Source: Pseudomonadota bacterium
Lineage (GTDB): Bacteria > Bdellovibrionota > FAC87 > UBA2466
Assembly (NCBI GenBank): GCA_009927165.1
Contig: RFNO01000108.1
Span: forward strand, 1-64,000
Length of the DNA: 64,000 nucleotides
Direction: 5' to 3'
Shown: positions 53,729 through 62,910 of the stretch, one piece after another
Position numbering within the stretch: the stretch's first letter is position 1
Layout: each line of letters opens with the position of its first letter
The notes under the pieces: generated by a model
Seen by the model: the letters and a program-made list of their open reading frames with translations, nothing else
The model's database searches: none
What the model was told of the DNA's origin: nothing
Translations under genes and position numbers: made by a program

Positions 53729-54193
53729 ATGAAGGGGAAATTAGCTGATACGGTCAGAAAATGGTGGGTGTTAGCCTTAGTTGCTACGCTTGCATTGTCT
53801 TTGACAAGTTGTGGAAGAAAAAAATCTGGATTTTTAATGAATGGGCAAGGTGCTGAATGCGAAGGCTCCATGGGATACTTCAGTGTGGCAACTTATCCGT
53901 ACCAACAAGGACTATTTGAAGTACGAGTTTATACTTGGGAAGCAGAGCCCGGCGATGTCGTGTCAGTGACTATTGCCGATAGTCGAACAGGTAATTATAA
54001 GAATCTTCTCAATGATATAGTTTTACAGCCTGGTCAAGAAATCAGTGCTGGATTCATCACTCAAACTGAGCTGGAACAGTACGATACGCTATCGATCACT
54101 CCGGCTTATTCTGGTATTTGGGCCGATCAAGTGGCCGATAAAGACGCAGTTTGTGATCTTCCTTATCCGAACGGCTATGCCGGTGCTTATTAA
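53729..54193 (+). CDS. Small lipoprotein of unknown function
   Basis: A signal peptide ending in the lipobox LTSC (cleavage before Cys28) leads to a 127-residue mature domain rich in beta strands with two further cysteines (AECEG, AVCDL) that may pair. GGGAG lies seven bases before the ATG. The family is not recognised. Transcription may depend on sigma-54. Confidence 0.65.
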   Translation: MKGKLADTVRKWWVLALVATLALSLTSCGRKKSGFLMNGQGAECEGSMGYFSVATYPYQQGLFEVRVYTWEAEPGDVVSVTIADSRTGNYKNLLNDIVLQPGQEISAGFITQTELEQYDTLSITPAYSGIWADQVADKDAVCDLPYPNGYAGAY

Positions 54194-54202
54194 CCAGATG
54201 GT

Positions 54203-56008
54203 CTAGTCCTTTTTCTGAGGTGGCGGTACGGTGCGGATAAAAAGTTCTTCCAGTTGTTTAGGATCTGCGACTGAAGGTGCTTCGCTCATCAAGCAGCTCG
54301 CTTTCTGTGTTTTCGGAAAAGCAATGACATCGCGAATGGCGTTGCATCCAGCCAAGAGCATAGCTATTCGGTCTACCCCCAGAGCGATTCCTCCATGGGG
54401 AGGAGTGCCAAATTGCAGAGCTCTTAAGAAAAAGCCAAACTTCCTCTGAGCTTCTTCTTCTGAGATCCCCAGCTTTTGAAACATTTTTGCTTGAACATTG
54501 GGATCATAAATTCTTAGACTGCCCCCTCCGATTTCGAAACCATTCCAAACCAAATCGTAGGCGCAGGCTCGGACTGAAGCTGTCGATTTAAAATCTTCTT
54601 GAGTCATGAACGTATCGAGATCGTCTGGATGAGGACGGGTGAAAGGATGGTGAGCAGCATAAAAACGCTTATCCTCCTCGTTGTACTCAAAAAGAGGAAA
54701 ATCGGTTACCCATGCTAATCGATCCGAGGTTTTATCGGTATATCCAAATCGCTCCCCGTAATCCAAACGCAAAGCACTTAAGGCATTGTTAGTTATGGTG
54801 CTATTGGCACAAATCAGTAACAACATGGCTCCTTGGGTGTAGGGAAGCTTCGCTTCAATTTCCTTCTTCAGTGCCTCATCAAAAAATTTGGCTTGGGGCG
54901 ATTGCCAATCCCCCGGGCTTTTGATCCGGATCCAGGTAATTCCTCTTGCACCGAATGGAGCAACTTTTTTGGGAAGTGCGTCCAACTCACTTCGAGAAAG
55001 TGGCTCCTTTTCCTCAAAACACAGACCCTTTAAGATTGCTCCCTGTTCGAGAGCAGTTTTATAAACTTGAAATGAGCTTTTCTTTCCTTCTTGAGTAAGA
55101 TTGACTAATCTCAAGCTGTTTCGGAGGTCGGGCTTATCACTACCGTAAAAATCCATGGCATCTGAGTAACGGATCCGTTCGAAGGGTGTTTTTAATTCCT
55201 TATTCAGAACATCCTTAAACACTTTCTTCATCAGTCCTTCATGGACCTCGTAAACATCTTCTTCTGAGATGAAAGACATTTCCACATCTACTTGAGTAAA
55301 TTCAGGCTGACGATCAGCTCTGAGGTCTTCGTCGCGGAAACATCGAGCAATTTGGACGTAACGATCAAATCCCGAAATCATGCAAAGTTGTTTCAGGGTT
55401 TGTGGCGACTGGGGGAGAGCATAGAACATCCCCGGATGAACTCGACTGGGCACCAGATAGTCACGCGCTCCTTCAGGAGTAGTTTTATAGAGAATGGGGG
55501 TTTCAATTTCCCAAAAACCGTTCTCAAAATAAAACTCTCGAGCACTCTTCAGAAACTCATGTCGTAGGCGCAGGTTGTTTTGCAGGTGAGGTTTTCTAAG
55601 CTCCAAATAACGATAAGTGAGTCGCAATTGTTCGTCTACTTCTCCCGCTGAAGGAGAGTCGTCGTGAAGGGAGAACGGTAGTTGCTGAGCACGATTCAGT
55701 ACCTCAAGCTCGTGAACAATGACCTCAATATCGCCCGTGGGTAAGTTGGCATTGGTCATCCCTTCGGGTCTTTTTCGAATTTTACCTTTCACTGCAATCA
55801 CAAACTCTTGTCGAAGTGAGCTTGCATCAGGTATGAGTTTAGTAGTCGGATCAAAAACAACCTGGACGATTCCCGAGCGATCTCTTAAGTCAATAAAAAC
55901 CACTCCTCCATGATCTCGCCATCGGTCGACCCATCCACAAAGACCTACTTCACTATCCAAGTGCTTTAGATTGAGCTCGCCACCGCGATGAGTTCTTTTA
56001 ATGTTCAC
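54203..56008 (-). CDS. aspS: Aspartyl-tRNA synthetase (bacterial type)
   Basis: This class II synthetase has an N-terminal OB-fold anticodon domain (GWVDRWRDHGGVVFIDLRDRSG), the motif 2 loop FRDEDLRADRQPEFTQVD, a GAD insertion domain and motif 3 (FGTPPHGGIALGVDRI). Length of 601 is the bacterial form. The GTG start overlaps the hisS end by 11 bases. Whether it also charges tRNA-Asn cannot be judged here. Confidence 0.96.
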   Translation of the reverse strand: MNIKRTHRGGELNLKHLDSEVGLCGWVDRWRDHGGVVFIDLRDRSGIVQVVFDPTTKLIPDASSLRQEFVIAVKGKIRKRPEGMTNANLPTGDIEVIVHELEVLNRAQQLPFSLHDDSPSAGEVDEQLRLTYRYLELRKPHLQNNLRLRHEFLKSAREFYFENGFWEIETPILYKTTPEGARDYLVPSRVHPGMFYALPQSPQTLKQLCMISGFDRYVQIARCFRDEDLRADRQPEFTQVDVEMSFISEEDVYEVHEGLMKKVFKDVLNKELKTPFERIRYSDAMDFYGSDKPDLRNSLRLVNLTQEGKKSSFQVYKTALEQGAILKGLCFEEKEPLSRSELDALPKKVAPFGARGITWIRIKSPGDWQSPQAKFFDEALKKEIEAKLPYTQGAMLLLICANSTITNNALSALRLDYGERFGYTDKTSDRLAWVTDFPLFEYNEEDKRFYAAHHPFTRPHPDDLDTFMTQEDFKSTASVRACAYDLVWNGFEIGGGSLRIYDPNVQAKMFQKLGISEEEAQRKFGFFLRALQFGTPPHGGIALGVDRIAMLLAGCNAIRDVIAFPKTQKASCLMSEAPSVADPKQLEELFIRTVPPPQKKD

Positions 56009-57263
56009 TTTTGATCCTTTTTAGCAATTCGATTTTCAAATGGTCCAAACTAATTTCAACTTGGGTTTGTTTTTCCATGTCTTTTAATGCCGCAACATTC
56101 TTTTTTAACTCATCCTCTCCCAAAATGAGCGTGAACTTGCACTGTAACCGGTTTGAGTTTTTCAAATGGGATTTTAGGCTTTTGCCGCTATCGTAAGGGA
56201 TTTCAGTTGTGATTCCTTCTTCTTTTAATACTAAAGAGAGTGGAAAGAGAACGTCGAGCGATTGGGGTCCCAATGCTGCTAAGTAGAGCATTGGAGAAAA
56301 CTGCAAAATAGGCAGAGAGTTTTTAGCTTCTAATGCGATGACTAATCTTTCCATTCCTAGAGCAAAGCCCACTGCCGGAAAAGGTTTTTCTCCGAAGCGT
56401 GTAGCCAGATGATCGTAGCGCCCCCCTCCGCCGAGGGCACTTTGGGCGCCCAATAGCGAAGAGGTAAACTCGAAAGCTGTTTTTGAATAATAATCCAGCC
56501 CACGCACAATAGTGGGATCATCAATGAAGGCGAGTTCCGCTTCTTCTAATCTTGTTTTTAACCGGCGGTGATGTTCATTACAGGGCGCACAGAGACAGGT
56601 AGTGATGAGAGGCGCACTCTTGGCTACGGCCTGACAGGACTCTTTTTTGCAATCTAAAATTCTCATGGGTGCGCGTTCAAATCGCTTTTGGCACTGTTCG
56701 CACAATTCATTGAGATGACTTTTGAAAAAATTAGCCAGAGCTTCACGAAATTGAGGCCGACATTCCGCACATCCTACGCTATTTATTCGAATATCATACT
56801 CGTTTATTCCCAATTTCTTATAAATGGCATTTAGTAAAGCAATCATCTCAGCATCAGCTTCGGGAGAAGAATCATTAATCAATTCAGCTCCGAACTGGTG
56901 AAATTGGCGTAAACGCCCCTTTTGGGGGCGTTCGTGACGAAACATAGGCAAGTAATAAAAATATCGTTGGCAGCTGGAATCTCTGTGCAGCTGATGTTCC
57001 AGTACCGCACGCATGAAACCTGCCGTACCCTCTGGCCTCAGAACTAACGACTCATTTTCTTTTTGAACCTGATACATTTGTTTTTCAACAATGTCAGTTT
57101 CATCACCGACCGTTTTACTGAATACTTCCATGTGCTCAAGTACGGGCGTTCGAATTTCTTGGTAACCAAACTGCGCAAAAACAGAACGGACGTTTTCTTC
57201 GATAAATTTCCATTTGGCGATTTCCGCGCCAAAAAGGTCGTGCATGCCTCGAACAGCTTTCAA
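55998..57263 (-). CDS. hisS: Histidyl-tRNA synthetase
   Basis: The N-terminus MKAVRGMHDLFG and the motifs RPEGTAGFMRA, FRHERPQKGRLRQFHQFG, GLDYYSKTAFEF and ALGMERL identify class II HisRS. The start is a TTG (57263) with GGAGG seven bases upstream. Length of 421 is normal. hisS-aspS forms a synthetase operon. Confidence 0.96.
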   Translation of the reverse strand: MKAVRGMHDLFGAEIAKWKFIEENVRSVFAQFGYQEIRTPVLEHMEVFSKTVGDETDIVEKQMYQVQKENESLVLRPEGTAGFMRAVLEHQLHRDSSCQRYFYYLPMFRHERPQKGRLRQFHQFGAELINDSSPEADAEMIALLNAIYKKLGINEYDIRINSVGCAECRPQFREALANFFKSHLNELCEQCQKRFERAPMRILDCKKESCQAVAKSAPLITTCLCAPCNEHHRRLKTRLEEAELAFIDDPTIVRGLDYYSKTAFEFTSSLLGAQSALGGGGRYDHLATRFGEKPFPAVGFALGMERLVIALEAKNSLPILQFSPMLYLAALGPQSLDVLFPLSLVLKEEGITTEIPYDSGKSLKSHLKNSNRLQCKFTLILGEDELKKNVAALKDMEKQTQVEISLDHLKIELLKRIKSEH

Positions 57264-57560
57264 AGTGTGGCCTCCACGCTGAAAACCATATCATTGAACG
57301 GGAGCTTTGGAAAAACCTTGTTATTATTAGAGGTTAGCTTCACTTTGCCTTCGATTTTTGGAACTCATCAGAACGGCGACCAACCCACAAAAGCACGACA
57401 CGAACGCAAGCATTTGGAATTACAGTGAAATTTAACTAATCGCTTGGGGTTGTATTCTGGCTGTATAGCCGTTGAACAAAACGGACTTGGTTTTTAGGCT
57501 GGAAACTGAGCTTTGGACTGGGCACCTGAGTTGCAGCTTAGTTCCTTGAACAGTGTTTTT
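57264..57560. other. Divergent intergenic region, hisS / metallopeptidase
   Basis: The gap of about 297 bases must hold promoters for both directions. I see no convincing -10/-35 pair, terminator or repeat. The track ORFs crossing it (57063-57428) are shadows of hisS. Confidence 0.4.
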
Positions 57561-59144
57561 ATGACCACTTTGAAGCATCAACTTGTTTTTCTTGTCGGAC
57601 TTACCGGGCTTTTAAGCTCGTGCGCTATTCAACTCTCAGATTGTGCGGGCCCTTTGGTAAACACAGAAAAACTTTCTCAAGTTCAACAAGATCGTTTTTT
57701 TACGGGGCCTCAGGGGTATTTGGTTCTTCCGAATCCAGTAGATTCACCTCGGTTAAGTTTATTTAGTTTTTCAGCATCCACATTTCGAAGTGCTCAACAA
57801 GGCATCGGTCTACCCAATCTTCAAAGTGCCAGTGCCTTAGAGAACAGTTTTTTAAAAGTAAGGTTAAATGGGGTGTTTGATTCAACCAGTAAATTGGTTG
57901 GTCCTCAGAACTTGAGCAGTGCATCCAGTGATGTGAAAGATCCCCAGTACTCGCAGGTTATGGCTTATCACGCGATTACTTCCATTCAGGAATATGCCCA
58001 AAGTCTTGGCTTTTCTGTAGATAAATCGCGGCCTCTCTATGTCATGGTGAGATCGGCAAAAGACCCATCAGACCCGGCTGCTGTGGGGAATGCTGCAGAA
58101 GTAAATGCTTATTACGTACACAACAAATTCAATCCCAGAGCTCCCCGATTCATTCAAGTAATGGGAGATACTAATTATCCCCTCGCAGCAGATCGAGACA
58201 CTTTCTGGCATGAATTTGGACATCTCTTAAATGAAAGCATAAGTTCTGATCGGGGAATTGATGAAGCCACTGATCTGGGAGCCAACTATGTCGAGTCACG
58301 TGCGATACATGAATGCCTTGCTGATTATTTGGATGAATCTGCCTCGAACAAACCTTACATTGGAAAGTGGGGCGCAAAAAACTTTTCATTTATAAAATCC
58401 GGTAACCCACTGCGATGGGCCCAGGATATGAACGACGATAAAAATAATTTTGCAAATGTTGCTAATTATGATCCTTCTACACAGAATGATCGTAATTATC
58501 GTTTGGCAGAATGGTGTTCAAGAGTCCTTTGGGATATTAGAACCCAGTTTCAAAAAGAAGATAAACAAACAGGAGCATTTTTTTCCGATAGGATGGTGCT
58601 ATCTGCGCTCACGTTATTAGGTAAGAATGCCTCTGTTTCTGATTTTCGTACCGCTCTTTTGAAATCCGATACCCAACTTCATTGCGGACTCCATCAGCAA
58701 TCGATAAAGAAAGCATTCGAATCCCGTGGCTTTGATTCGATTGTTCCTTATTTGTCGAGAGGTCTCAGTTTGTCCGTAAGTCCAGTAGGATACAAAGATG
58801 TGAACGGTTCACTTCAGGTCGTCACGCCCAACGCAGATGCTGACGAAATCGTCTTTAATTTTCAAATTACCAACCCAAACGGAGCTCTTGCACGAAATGT
58901 GAGATTACAAGTCGAGTCTTCCGATGCGGCTGTAGTGAAGCTTGCCGACCTGCAAGGATTTGGAGACCTCCCGGCAGGAAAGAGTGTGAGATTAGTAGGC
59001 ACTCGATATATTGACTATGTTTCTTCGGTGTCTGTTTCTTTAGATCGAGCGTATGCAGCCGGAAGAACTAAAGTGAGATTTGTTATTAAAGCACTATTTG
59101 AAAACGGACCGTCAACAAGCCAGATTGTTGAATTAAACTTATGA
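57561..59144 (+). CDS. Lipoprotein zinc metallopeptidase (HExxH, gluzincin-like)
   Basis: The start is moved to ATG 57561. The signal peptide ends in the lipobox LLSSC. The mature protein has a peptidase domain with FWHEFGHLLNES (HExxH) and, about 35-40 residues later, AIHECLADYLDES, whose Glu is at the third-ligand position of gluzincins (compare NExxAD of M4 enzymes). About 100 C-terminal residues form a beta domain. It is probably anchored in the outer or inner membrane facing the periplasm or outside. The next gene may be its propeptide. Confidence 0.75.
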   Translation: MTTLKHQLVFLVGLTGLLSSCAIQLSDCAGPLVNTEKLSQVQQDRFFTGPQGYLVLPNPVDSPRLSLFSFSASTFRSAQQGIGLPNLQSASALENSFLKVRLNGVFDSTSKLVGPQNLSSASSDVKDPQYSQVMAYHAITSIQEYAQSLGFSVDKSRPLYVMVRSAKDPSDPAAVGNAAEVNAYYVHNKFNPRAPRFIQVMGDTNYPLAADRDTFWHEFGHLLNESISSDRGIDEATDLGANYVESRAIHECLADYLDESASNKPYIGKWGAKNFSFIKSGNPLRWAQDMNDDKNNFANVANYDPSTQNDRNYRLAEWCSRVLWDIRTQFQKEDKQTGAFFSDRMVLSALTLLGKNASVSDFRTALLKSDTQLHCGLHQQSIKKAFESRGFDSIVPYLSRGLSLSVSPVGYKDVNGSLQVVTPNADADEIVFNFQITNPNGALARNVRLQVESSDAAVVKLADLQGFGDLPAGKSVRLVGTRYIDYVSSVSVSLDRAYAAGRTKVRFVIKALFENGPSTSQIVELNL

Positions 59145-59800
59145 AAAAACTTATCATCATCCTTTTATTGGGCTGCTTGTGGTTTGGGATTCGCAATCTT
59201 CCTTCCCGTACAGCTCATTTAGAACCCCAGGGAGAAACATGTGCTTCTGAAAGCCTAACCAGTACGCCATCTTCATTATCTGGTCATTTCGCGGGAAATC
59301 CTCGTCGTAATATCGCTGAAAAGGGAGTCCTGAATCCCGAGAGTCTTTTAGAGAGTTTTAGGGGAAAGTGGCAAATAGCTGAGTATCACGAAGTTTCTTC
59401 AACGGTTTCTGAATTTCCGTTGGGAAAAACCATTGTTTATCACTTTTCCCAGGATTCAATTCCCATTATAGGAATGTCGATTCGCGTACGAGTGGGTACT
59501 AACGGGGAGGTATTTGAAGAGGAAAACTCCTACAGGCCCATTGAAAAAACCCTAATCGCAGAGGGCAATGGGAAAGCTAGAATTCAGGCCCTCCAAAAAG
59601 AAAGCTCTCGATACCGGTGGGTCAATAATTCAGATCAGGATCCGAGAGTTATCCTAGTCAGGGATGGACTTTCACAGGGAGAACTAGCACTGTCTTTAGA
59701 AGCTATCGACAAAATGCGGGGGGAGCGACCAACACAGCTCATTCTTCGAGCTGTGGATGGGAAACTTTTAAAGCGGACATTTGCCTATTCGGAATTTTAA
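59141..59800 (+). CDS. Exported FTP/PepSY-like propeptide protein, separate from its peptidase
   Basis: An N-terminal hydrophobic segment (KLIIILLLGCLWFGI) suggests export. IPIIGMSIRVRVGTNGEVFE resembles the FTP motif of thermolysin-type propeptides. The C-terminal LALSLEAIDKMRGERPTQLILRAVDGKLLKRTF resembles the PepSY pattern ending in a DG turn. In M4 proteases these domains precede the catalytic part in one chain. Here they are on a separate protein, coupled by ATGA to the metallopeptidase gene, so it may be a trans-acting chaperone or inhibitor. Confidence 0.5.
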   Translation: MKKLIIILLLGCLWFGIRNLPSRTAHLEPQGETCASESLTSTPSSLSGHFAGNPRRNIAEKGVLNPESLLESFRGKWQIAEYHEVSSTVSEFPLGKTIVYHFSQDSIPIIGMSIRVRVGTNGEVFEEENSYRPIEKTLIAEGNGKARIQALQKESSRYRWVNNSDQDPRVILVRDGLSQGELALSLEAIDKMRGERPTQLILRAVDGKLLKRTFAYSEF

Positions 59801-59805
59801 ATAAA

Positions 59806-59840
59806 AACCCCCAAGACCTCTTAATTGAGATCTCGGGGGC
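59806..59840 (+). terminator. Intrinsic terminator after the peptidase/propeptide pair
   Basis: CCCCCAAGACCTC and GAGATCTCGGGGG pair around the TTAATT loop with one internal mismatch region. A-rich sequence precedes the stem and only a short T stretch follows. It could serve both strands. Confidence 0.6.
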
Positions 59841-59896
59841 TTAACTCTCGCTCCCCGAAGGGAAGAGATGCCAACCCACAGATGGGGTATGGAAAC

Positions 59897-60454
59897 TTAT
59901 CTTAAAGCGATAACATCCTTTGGAATTTCAGATTGGGAAGAGTTGATGTCACTAAATACTCTTACTTCTACGGCTTCCTTTGCAATCTTGTCCTGAGGAA
60001 TGTTCTGATTCTGCTGAAAAGCCACATCAGTTCGGCAGAAGTAGGTCCGATTAAATTGAGAAAGTTGTGCAACTTCAAATCGGCAGGGCAAAATCTTTTT
60101 TCCACTACGAACCATGGTTAACTCAAATGCAAATCCATCGTTTTGAATAGCAGAAAAAGGGATCTCAAAGGTTCGATTAATATCTTGAGACTGATTGTTT
60201 CCAATAGACCAGTAGTGACCACCTTCCGGTAGTTGAGCTTGGATCCCTCCTGGAAACTTCATTTCCAGACGAACATTGGAGATAGGTTTTGAAGGAAGGC
60301 CATTGTTTTCTAAATTATATTTTTTAATTGTAATAAAGGTTCGATAAGGCTTAATAAGTGTCGGCTGTATTTTGTTATCAGTTTCTGAAATTGCTGGAAC
60401 CGTTCCTATGCTCAAACTAATTGCTAAAATTAGAAATCTCTTCGTTGTCCTCAT
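59897..60454 (-). CDS. Secreted hypothetical protein
   Basis: The start is moved to ATG 60454 behind GGGGGAG. A signal peptide (RFLILAISLSIGTVPA) is followed by a beta-rich domain with two cysteines (LPCRF, FCRTD). No family recognised. Confidence 0.6.
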   Translation of the reverse strand: MRTTKRFLILAISLSIGTVPAISETDNKIQPTLIKPYRTFITIKKYNLENNGLPSKPISNVRLEMKFPGGIQAQLPEGGHYWSIGNNQSQDINRTFEIPFSAIQNDGFAFELTMVRSGKKILPCRFEVAQLSQFNRTYFCRTDVAFQQNQNIPQDKIAKEAVEVRVFSDINSSQSEIPKDVIALR

Positions 60455-60742
60455 GAATGTTCTCCCCCTCGATGGAACTCCATTTTGACCCTTGATTAGG
60501 TCAATGTCGGAGTAGCTACGAAGCAAGGGCTATACCACTCGTATTCTTGCGGAGTACTGCGAGAAAGAGGATCCGAAAGACTTGGGAAACCCCGTAGAAG
60601 TAACACAAATTGTGTCGCCGGAATGAAAAAGTGACAATTCCAGGCTGTGTTTCTTTTGGGGTGACTATTATTCAAGCGCACTCTCCCTGTCTACAGATGG
60701 CATAACAATTGAAGAATGTGTGTTTTAGAAATTGGGGGGAGC

Positions 60743-61210
60743 ATGAGCTCAAAACATCGTAAAAACAAGACTCGAAGAGACCACATTAGAAGACTGTTAT
60801 CTATCAGTGTTTTTGTTCTTGGTATTTTGTCATTTTCCCACACAGGATTCGCAGTTGATTTTCCAAGTGTGAAAGCACAGTCAGACACCGATGATATTTT
60901 GGATAATTACAGAGCCTATCTTGATTTTGTCGTAGCAGTTGGACGCCAAACAGATTCATCGAATACCCAAAAATTAGAAAAAAGATTTGCCGAGCTTGAA
61001 AAGAGAAATCCGGAAGGTGCAGCCCGGTTTTTGAAAGGACTTCGAGTCGAACTCCTCGATAAGGCCGAGCGATTAGGCCGGTCCTACGGCAGAATCAGTT
61101 CTTCACAGTCTGAAATGAGAAAATGGGTGAGCCGCTTTATGAAAGACTGGGCCCGAGAAGCAGACGAACATTTGTTTCGAACTGCCAGTTCCGAACTAGC
61201 CAGAAAGTAG
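60743..61210 (+). CDS. Exported hypothetical protein with helical C-terminus
   Basis: The start is ATG 60743 after GGGGGAGC. A basic N-terminus (KHRKNKTRRDHIRR) and hydrophobic core (LLSISVFVLGILSF) suggest a signal or anchor. The rest is mostly charged helix. It precedes the glycosyltransferase gene by 49 bases. Family not recognised. Confidence 0.6.
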   Translation: MSSKHRKNKTRRDHIRRLLSISVFVLGILSFSHTGFAVDFPSVKAQSDTDDILDNYRAYLDFVVAVGRQTDSSNTQKLEKRFAELEKRNPEGAARFLKGLRVELLDKAERLGRSYGRISSSQSEMRKWVSRFMKDWAREADEHLFRTASSELARK

Positions 61211-61258
61211 AAGGTTTTTCTCGTCTTTCAAGGAGAGCGCTGTTAGTTTTAGGTCTGG

Positions 61259-62221
61259 ATGGCCTATCGTATTGCCCTTATTCACAATGCTAAATTTCCA
61301 GTCGCCCACTACGGCGGAACAGAACGCGTTCTTTGGTGGTTAGCCAAGGGGCTGAGTGAGCTAGGCCACTCAGTTGTTCTTTTGGCAGCCCCTGGGTCTT
61401 TTTGTCCGTTTGCTGAGACGCCTCCCTGCAACTTTCCCTCAAAAGAAACAGAACTTCCCCCAGCGGATATCTACCATTATTTCAATACTCCCGAACAAGA
61501 ACCCCAATTTCCTTACCTGGTTACTATCGGGGGAAATGCAAAGTCTCAGGAAAGGTTTCTTCCCAACACTGTTTTTGTCAGTAGAAATCATGCCGAACGC
61601 CATGGTGCATCTGCTTTTGTTTATAATGGTGTTGACCCAGACGATTACCTTTTTAGTAACCAAAAGATGGAGGAACTCCTTTTTTTGGCCAAAGCTTCTT
61701 GGAATGTAAAAAATGTCAAAGGGGCGATCTCGGTCGCAAGAAAAACGGGTCTTGAACTTCAAGTGGTTGGTGGAAGCCGTAAGTGGCTACCTCGTTGGCG
61801 GGGAGTTTACTGGCGTGGATTTTTAGGTGGCAAAGAAAAGGCTCAAGTTATCACTCGAGCCAAAGGGCTAATCTTTCCTGTTTTGTGGGACGAGCCTTTT
61901 GGAATCGCAGTCGTTGAAGCACTGGTGTCTGGAGTTCCTGTGTTAGCCACTCCATTTGGCTCACTAAAAGAACTGATTCCTTCGACCGTCGGGCAACTGT
62001 GTACTACTTACCGAGAGTTTACGGAAGGAGTGAGTCGGTTAGGATCTTTCAAATCGGAGGAGTGTCGAGAATGGGCTCTCAGTAAATTTCATTATCTTCA
62101 AATGACTAAAAACTACCTGACTGTTTATGAGAAAGTATTGTCTGGGGAAAAACTTCACCCTCAACCCATTGAAATGCCGGTTTTGAAACCCTTTAAATTA
62201 TTTGAGCTTCCAGAGCATTAA
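61259..62221 (+). CDS. GT4-family glycosyltransferase
   Basis: The 320-residue enzyme has an N-terminal half with HYGGTERVLWWLAKGLSELGHSVVLLA and a C-terminal half with the GT-B donor site PVLWDEPFGIAVVEALVSGVPVLATPFG, including the E-x7-E motif. No membrane segment is seen. It is a retaining GT-B enzyme using a nucleotide sugar. The acceptor is unknown, probably a surface glycan. Its stop overlaps the convergent gene's in TTAA. Confidence 0.85.
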   Translation: MAYRIALIHNAKFPVAHYGGTERVLWWLAKGLSELGHSVVLLAAPGSFCPFAETPPCNFPSKETELPPADIYHYFNTPEQEPQFPYLVTIGGNAKSQERFLPNTVFVSRNHAERHGASAFVYNGVDPDDYLFSNQKMEELLFLAKASWNVKNVKGAISVARKTGLELQVVGGSRKWLPRWRGVYWRGFLGGKEKAQVITRAKGLIFPVLWDEPFGIAVVEALVSGVPVLATPFGSLKELIPSTVGQLCTTYREFTEGVSRLGSFKSEECREWALSKFHYLQMTKNYLTVYEKVLSGEKLHPQPIEMPVLKPFKLFELPEH

Positions 62222-62808
62222 ATCAGGGTGGGCTCACAAATTCTGCTCTCAATGAACTGACCTTTAGGCGACCAAACACCCTCTGTAAGATACGACAGCT
62301 TTTTTAGCTCAAAACTTCTGCTGATTTCATTATAAATGCGACAAGCCGTAATGGGTCCCGCATACAAATGGACACTCACCGCGGGTTTGGTAGACGCATT
62401 GCTAATACTGTGAACTCCTAAATCATCATCGATATAGAGTTGAGCGCCTCTTTTTCGCGTTTCGGCATGGCCCACGGGCTTCAGACGAATTTTTCCCGTT
62501 CCTGGTGCTTCATAATTTCTAAAAGTGAGTTCTCCTGAGTCAATCATCATCCAGCACCGTTGATTGGAATGGTCATGAATGGGGGTGCGATGCCCCGGAA
62601 GCCAAGTCAGAACGGCCAATTCAAAGAACTGATTTCGATAAACCAAGTTTCGGCCATATGTGTCATCTCGAAAATGAACAAAGGGCAGAAAAGAGTCTTC
62701 TACAAACTCGCTAGTTTTTAAAAAGGCATCTACTTTTTCAGACTTAAAGTCCGCAGTACGAAGCGGAGAAAGAAAATCCAAGAAGTCTGACAGAGAAATT
62801 AATTGCAT
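62218..62808 (-). CDS. Cysteine dioxygenase-like cupin enzyme
   Basis: The cupin motif is PIHDHSNQRCW (two iron-binding His) with the third His in GVHSISN, matching the three-His type I cysteine dioxygenase family. GHRTPIHDH is close to the bacterial enzymes. It would oxidise cysteine, or another thiol such as 3-mercaptopropionate, to a sulfinate. The N-terminal 50 residues are variable. 196 residues is usual. Confidence 0.8.
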   Translation of the reverse strand: MQLISLSDFLDFLSPLRTADFKSEKVDAFLKTSEFVEDSFLPFVHFRDDTYGRNLVYRNQFFELAVLTWLPGHRTPIHDHSNQRCWMMIDSGELTFRNYEAPGTGKIRLKPVGHAETRKRGAQLYIDDDLGVHSISNASTKPAVSVHLYAGPITACRIYNEISRSFELKKLSYLTEGVWSPKGQFIESRICEPTLI

Positions 62809-62910
62809 GAGTAGAAAATCGTAACAGAAGATTTCTTACTTCTCAACGTGGGGTTGCTTAACCCAGTTTTTATGCCTAGACTGAGCCCGTTAATTTTTAA
62901 AGGAGTGTCC

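Noticed and set aside
53720-53731. GCCGATAA as a sigma-28 -10 box before the small lipoprotein
   Set aside because: The motif overlaps the start codon and no TAAA lies 15 bases upstream, so it is coincidental.
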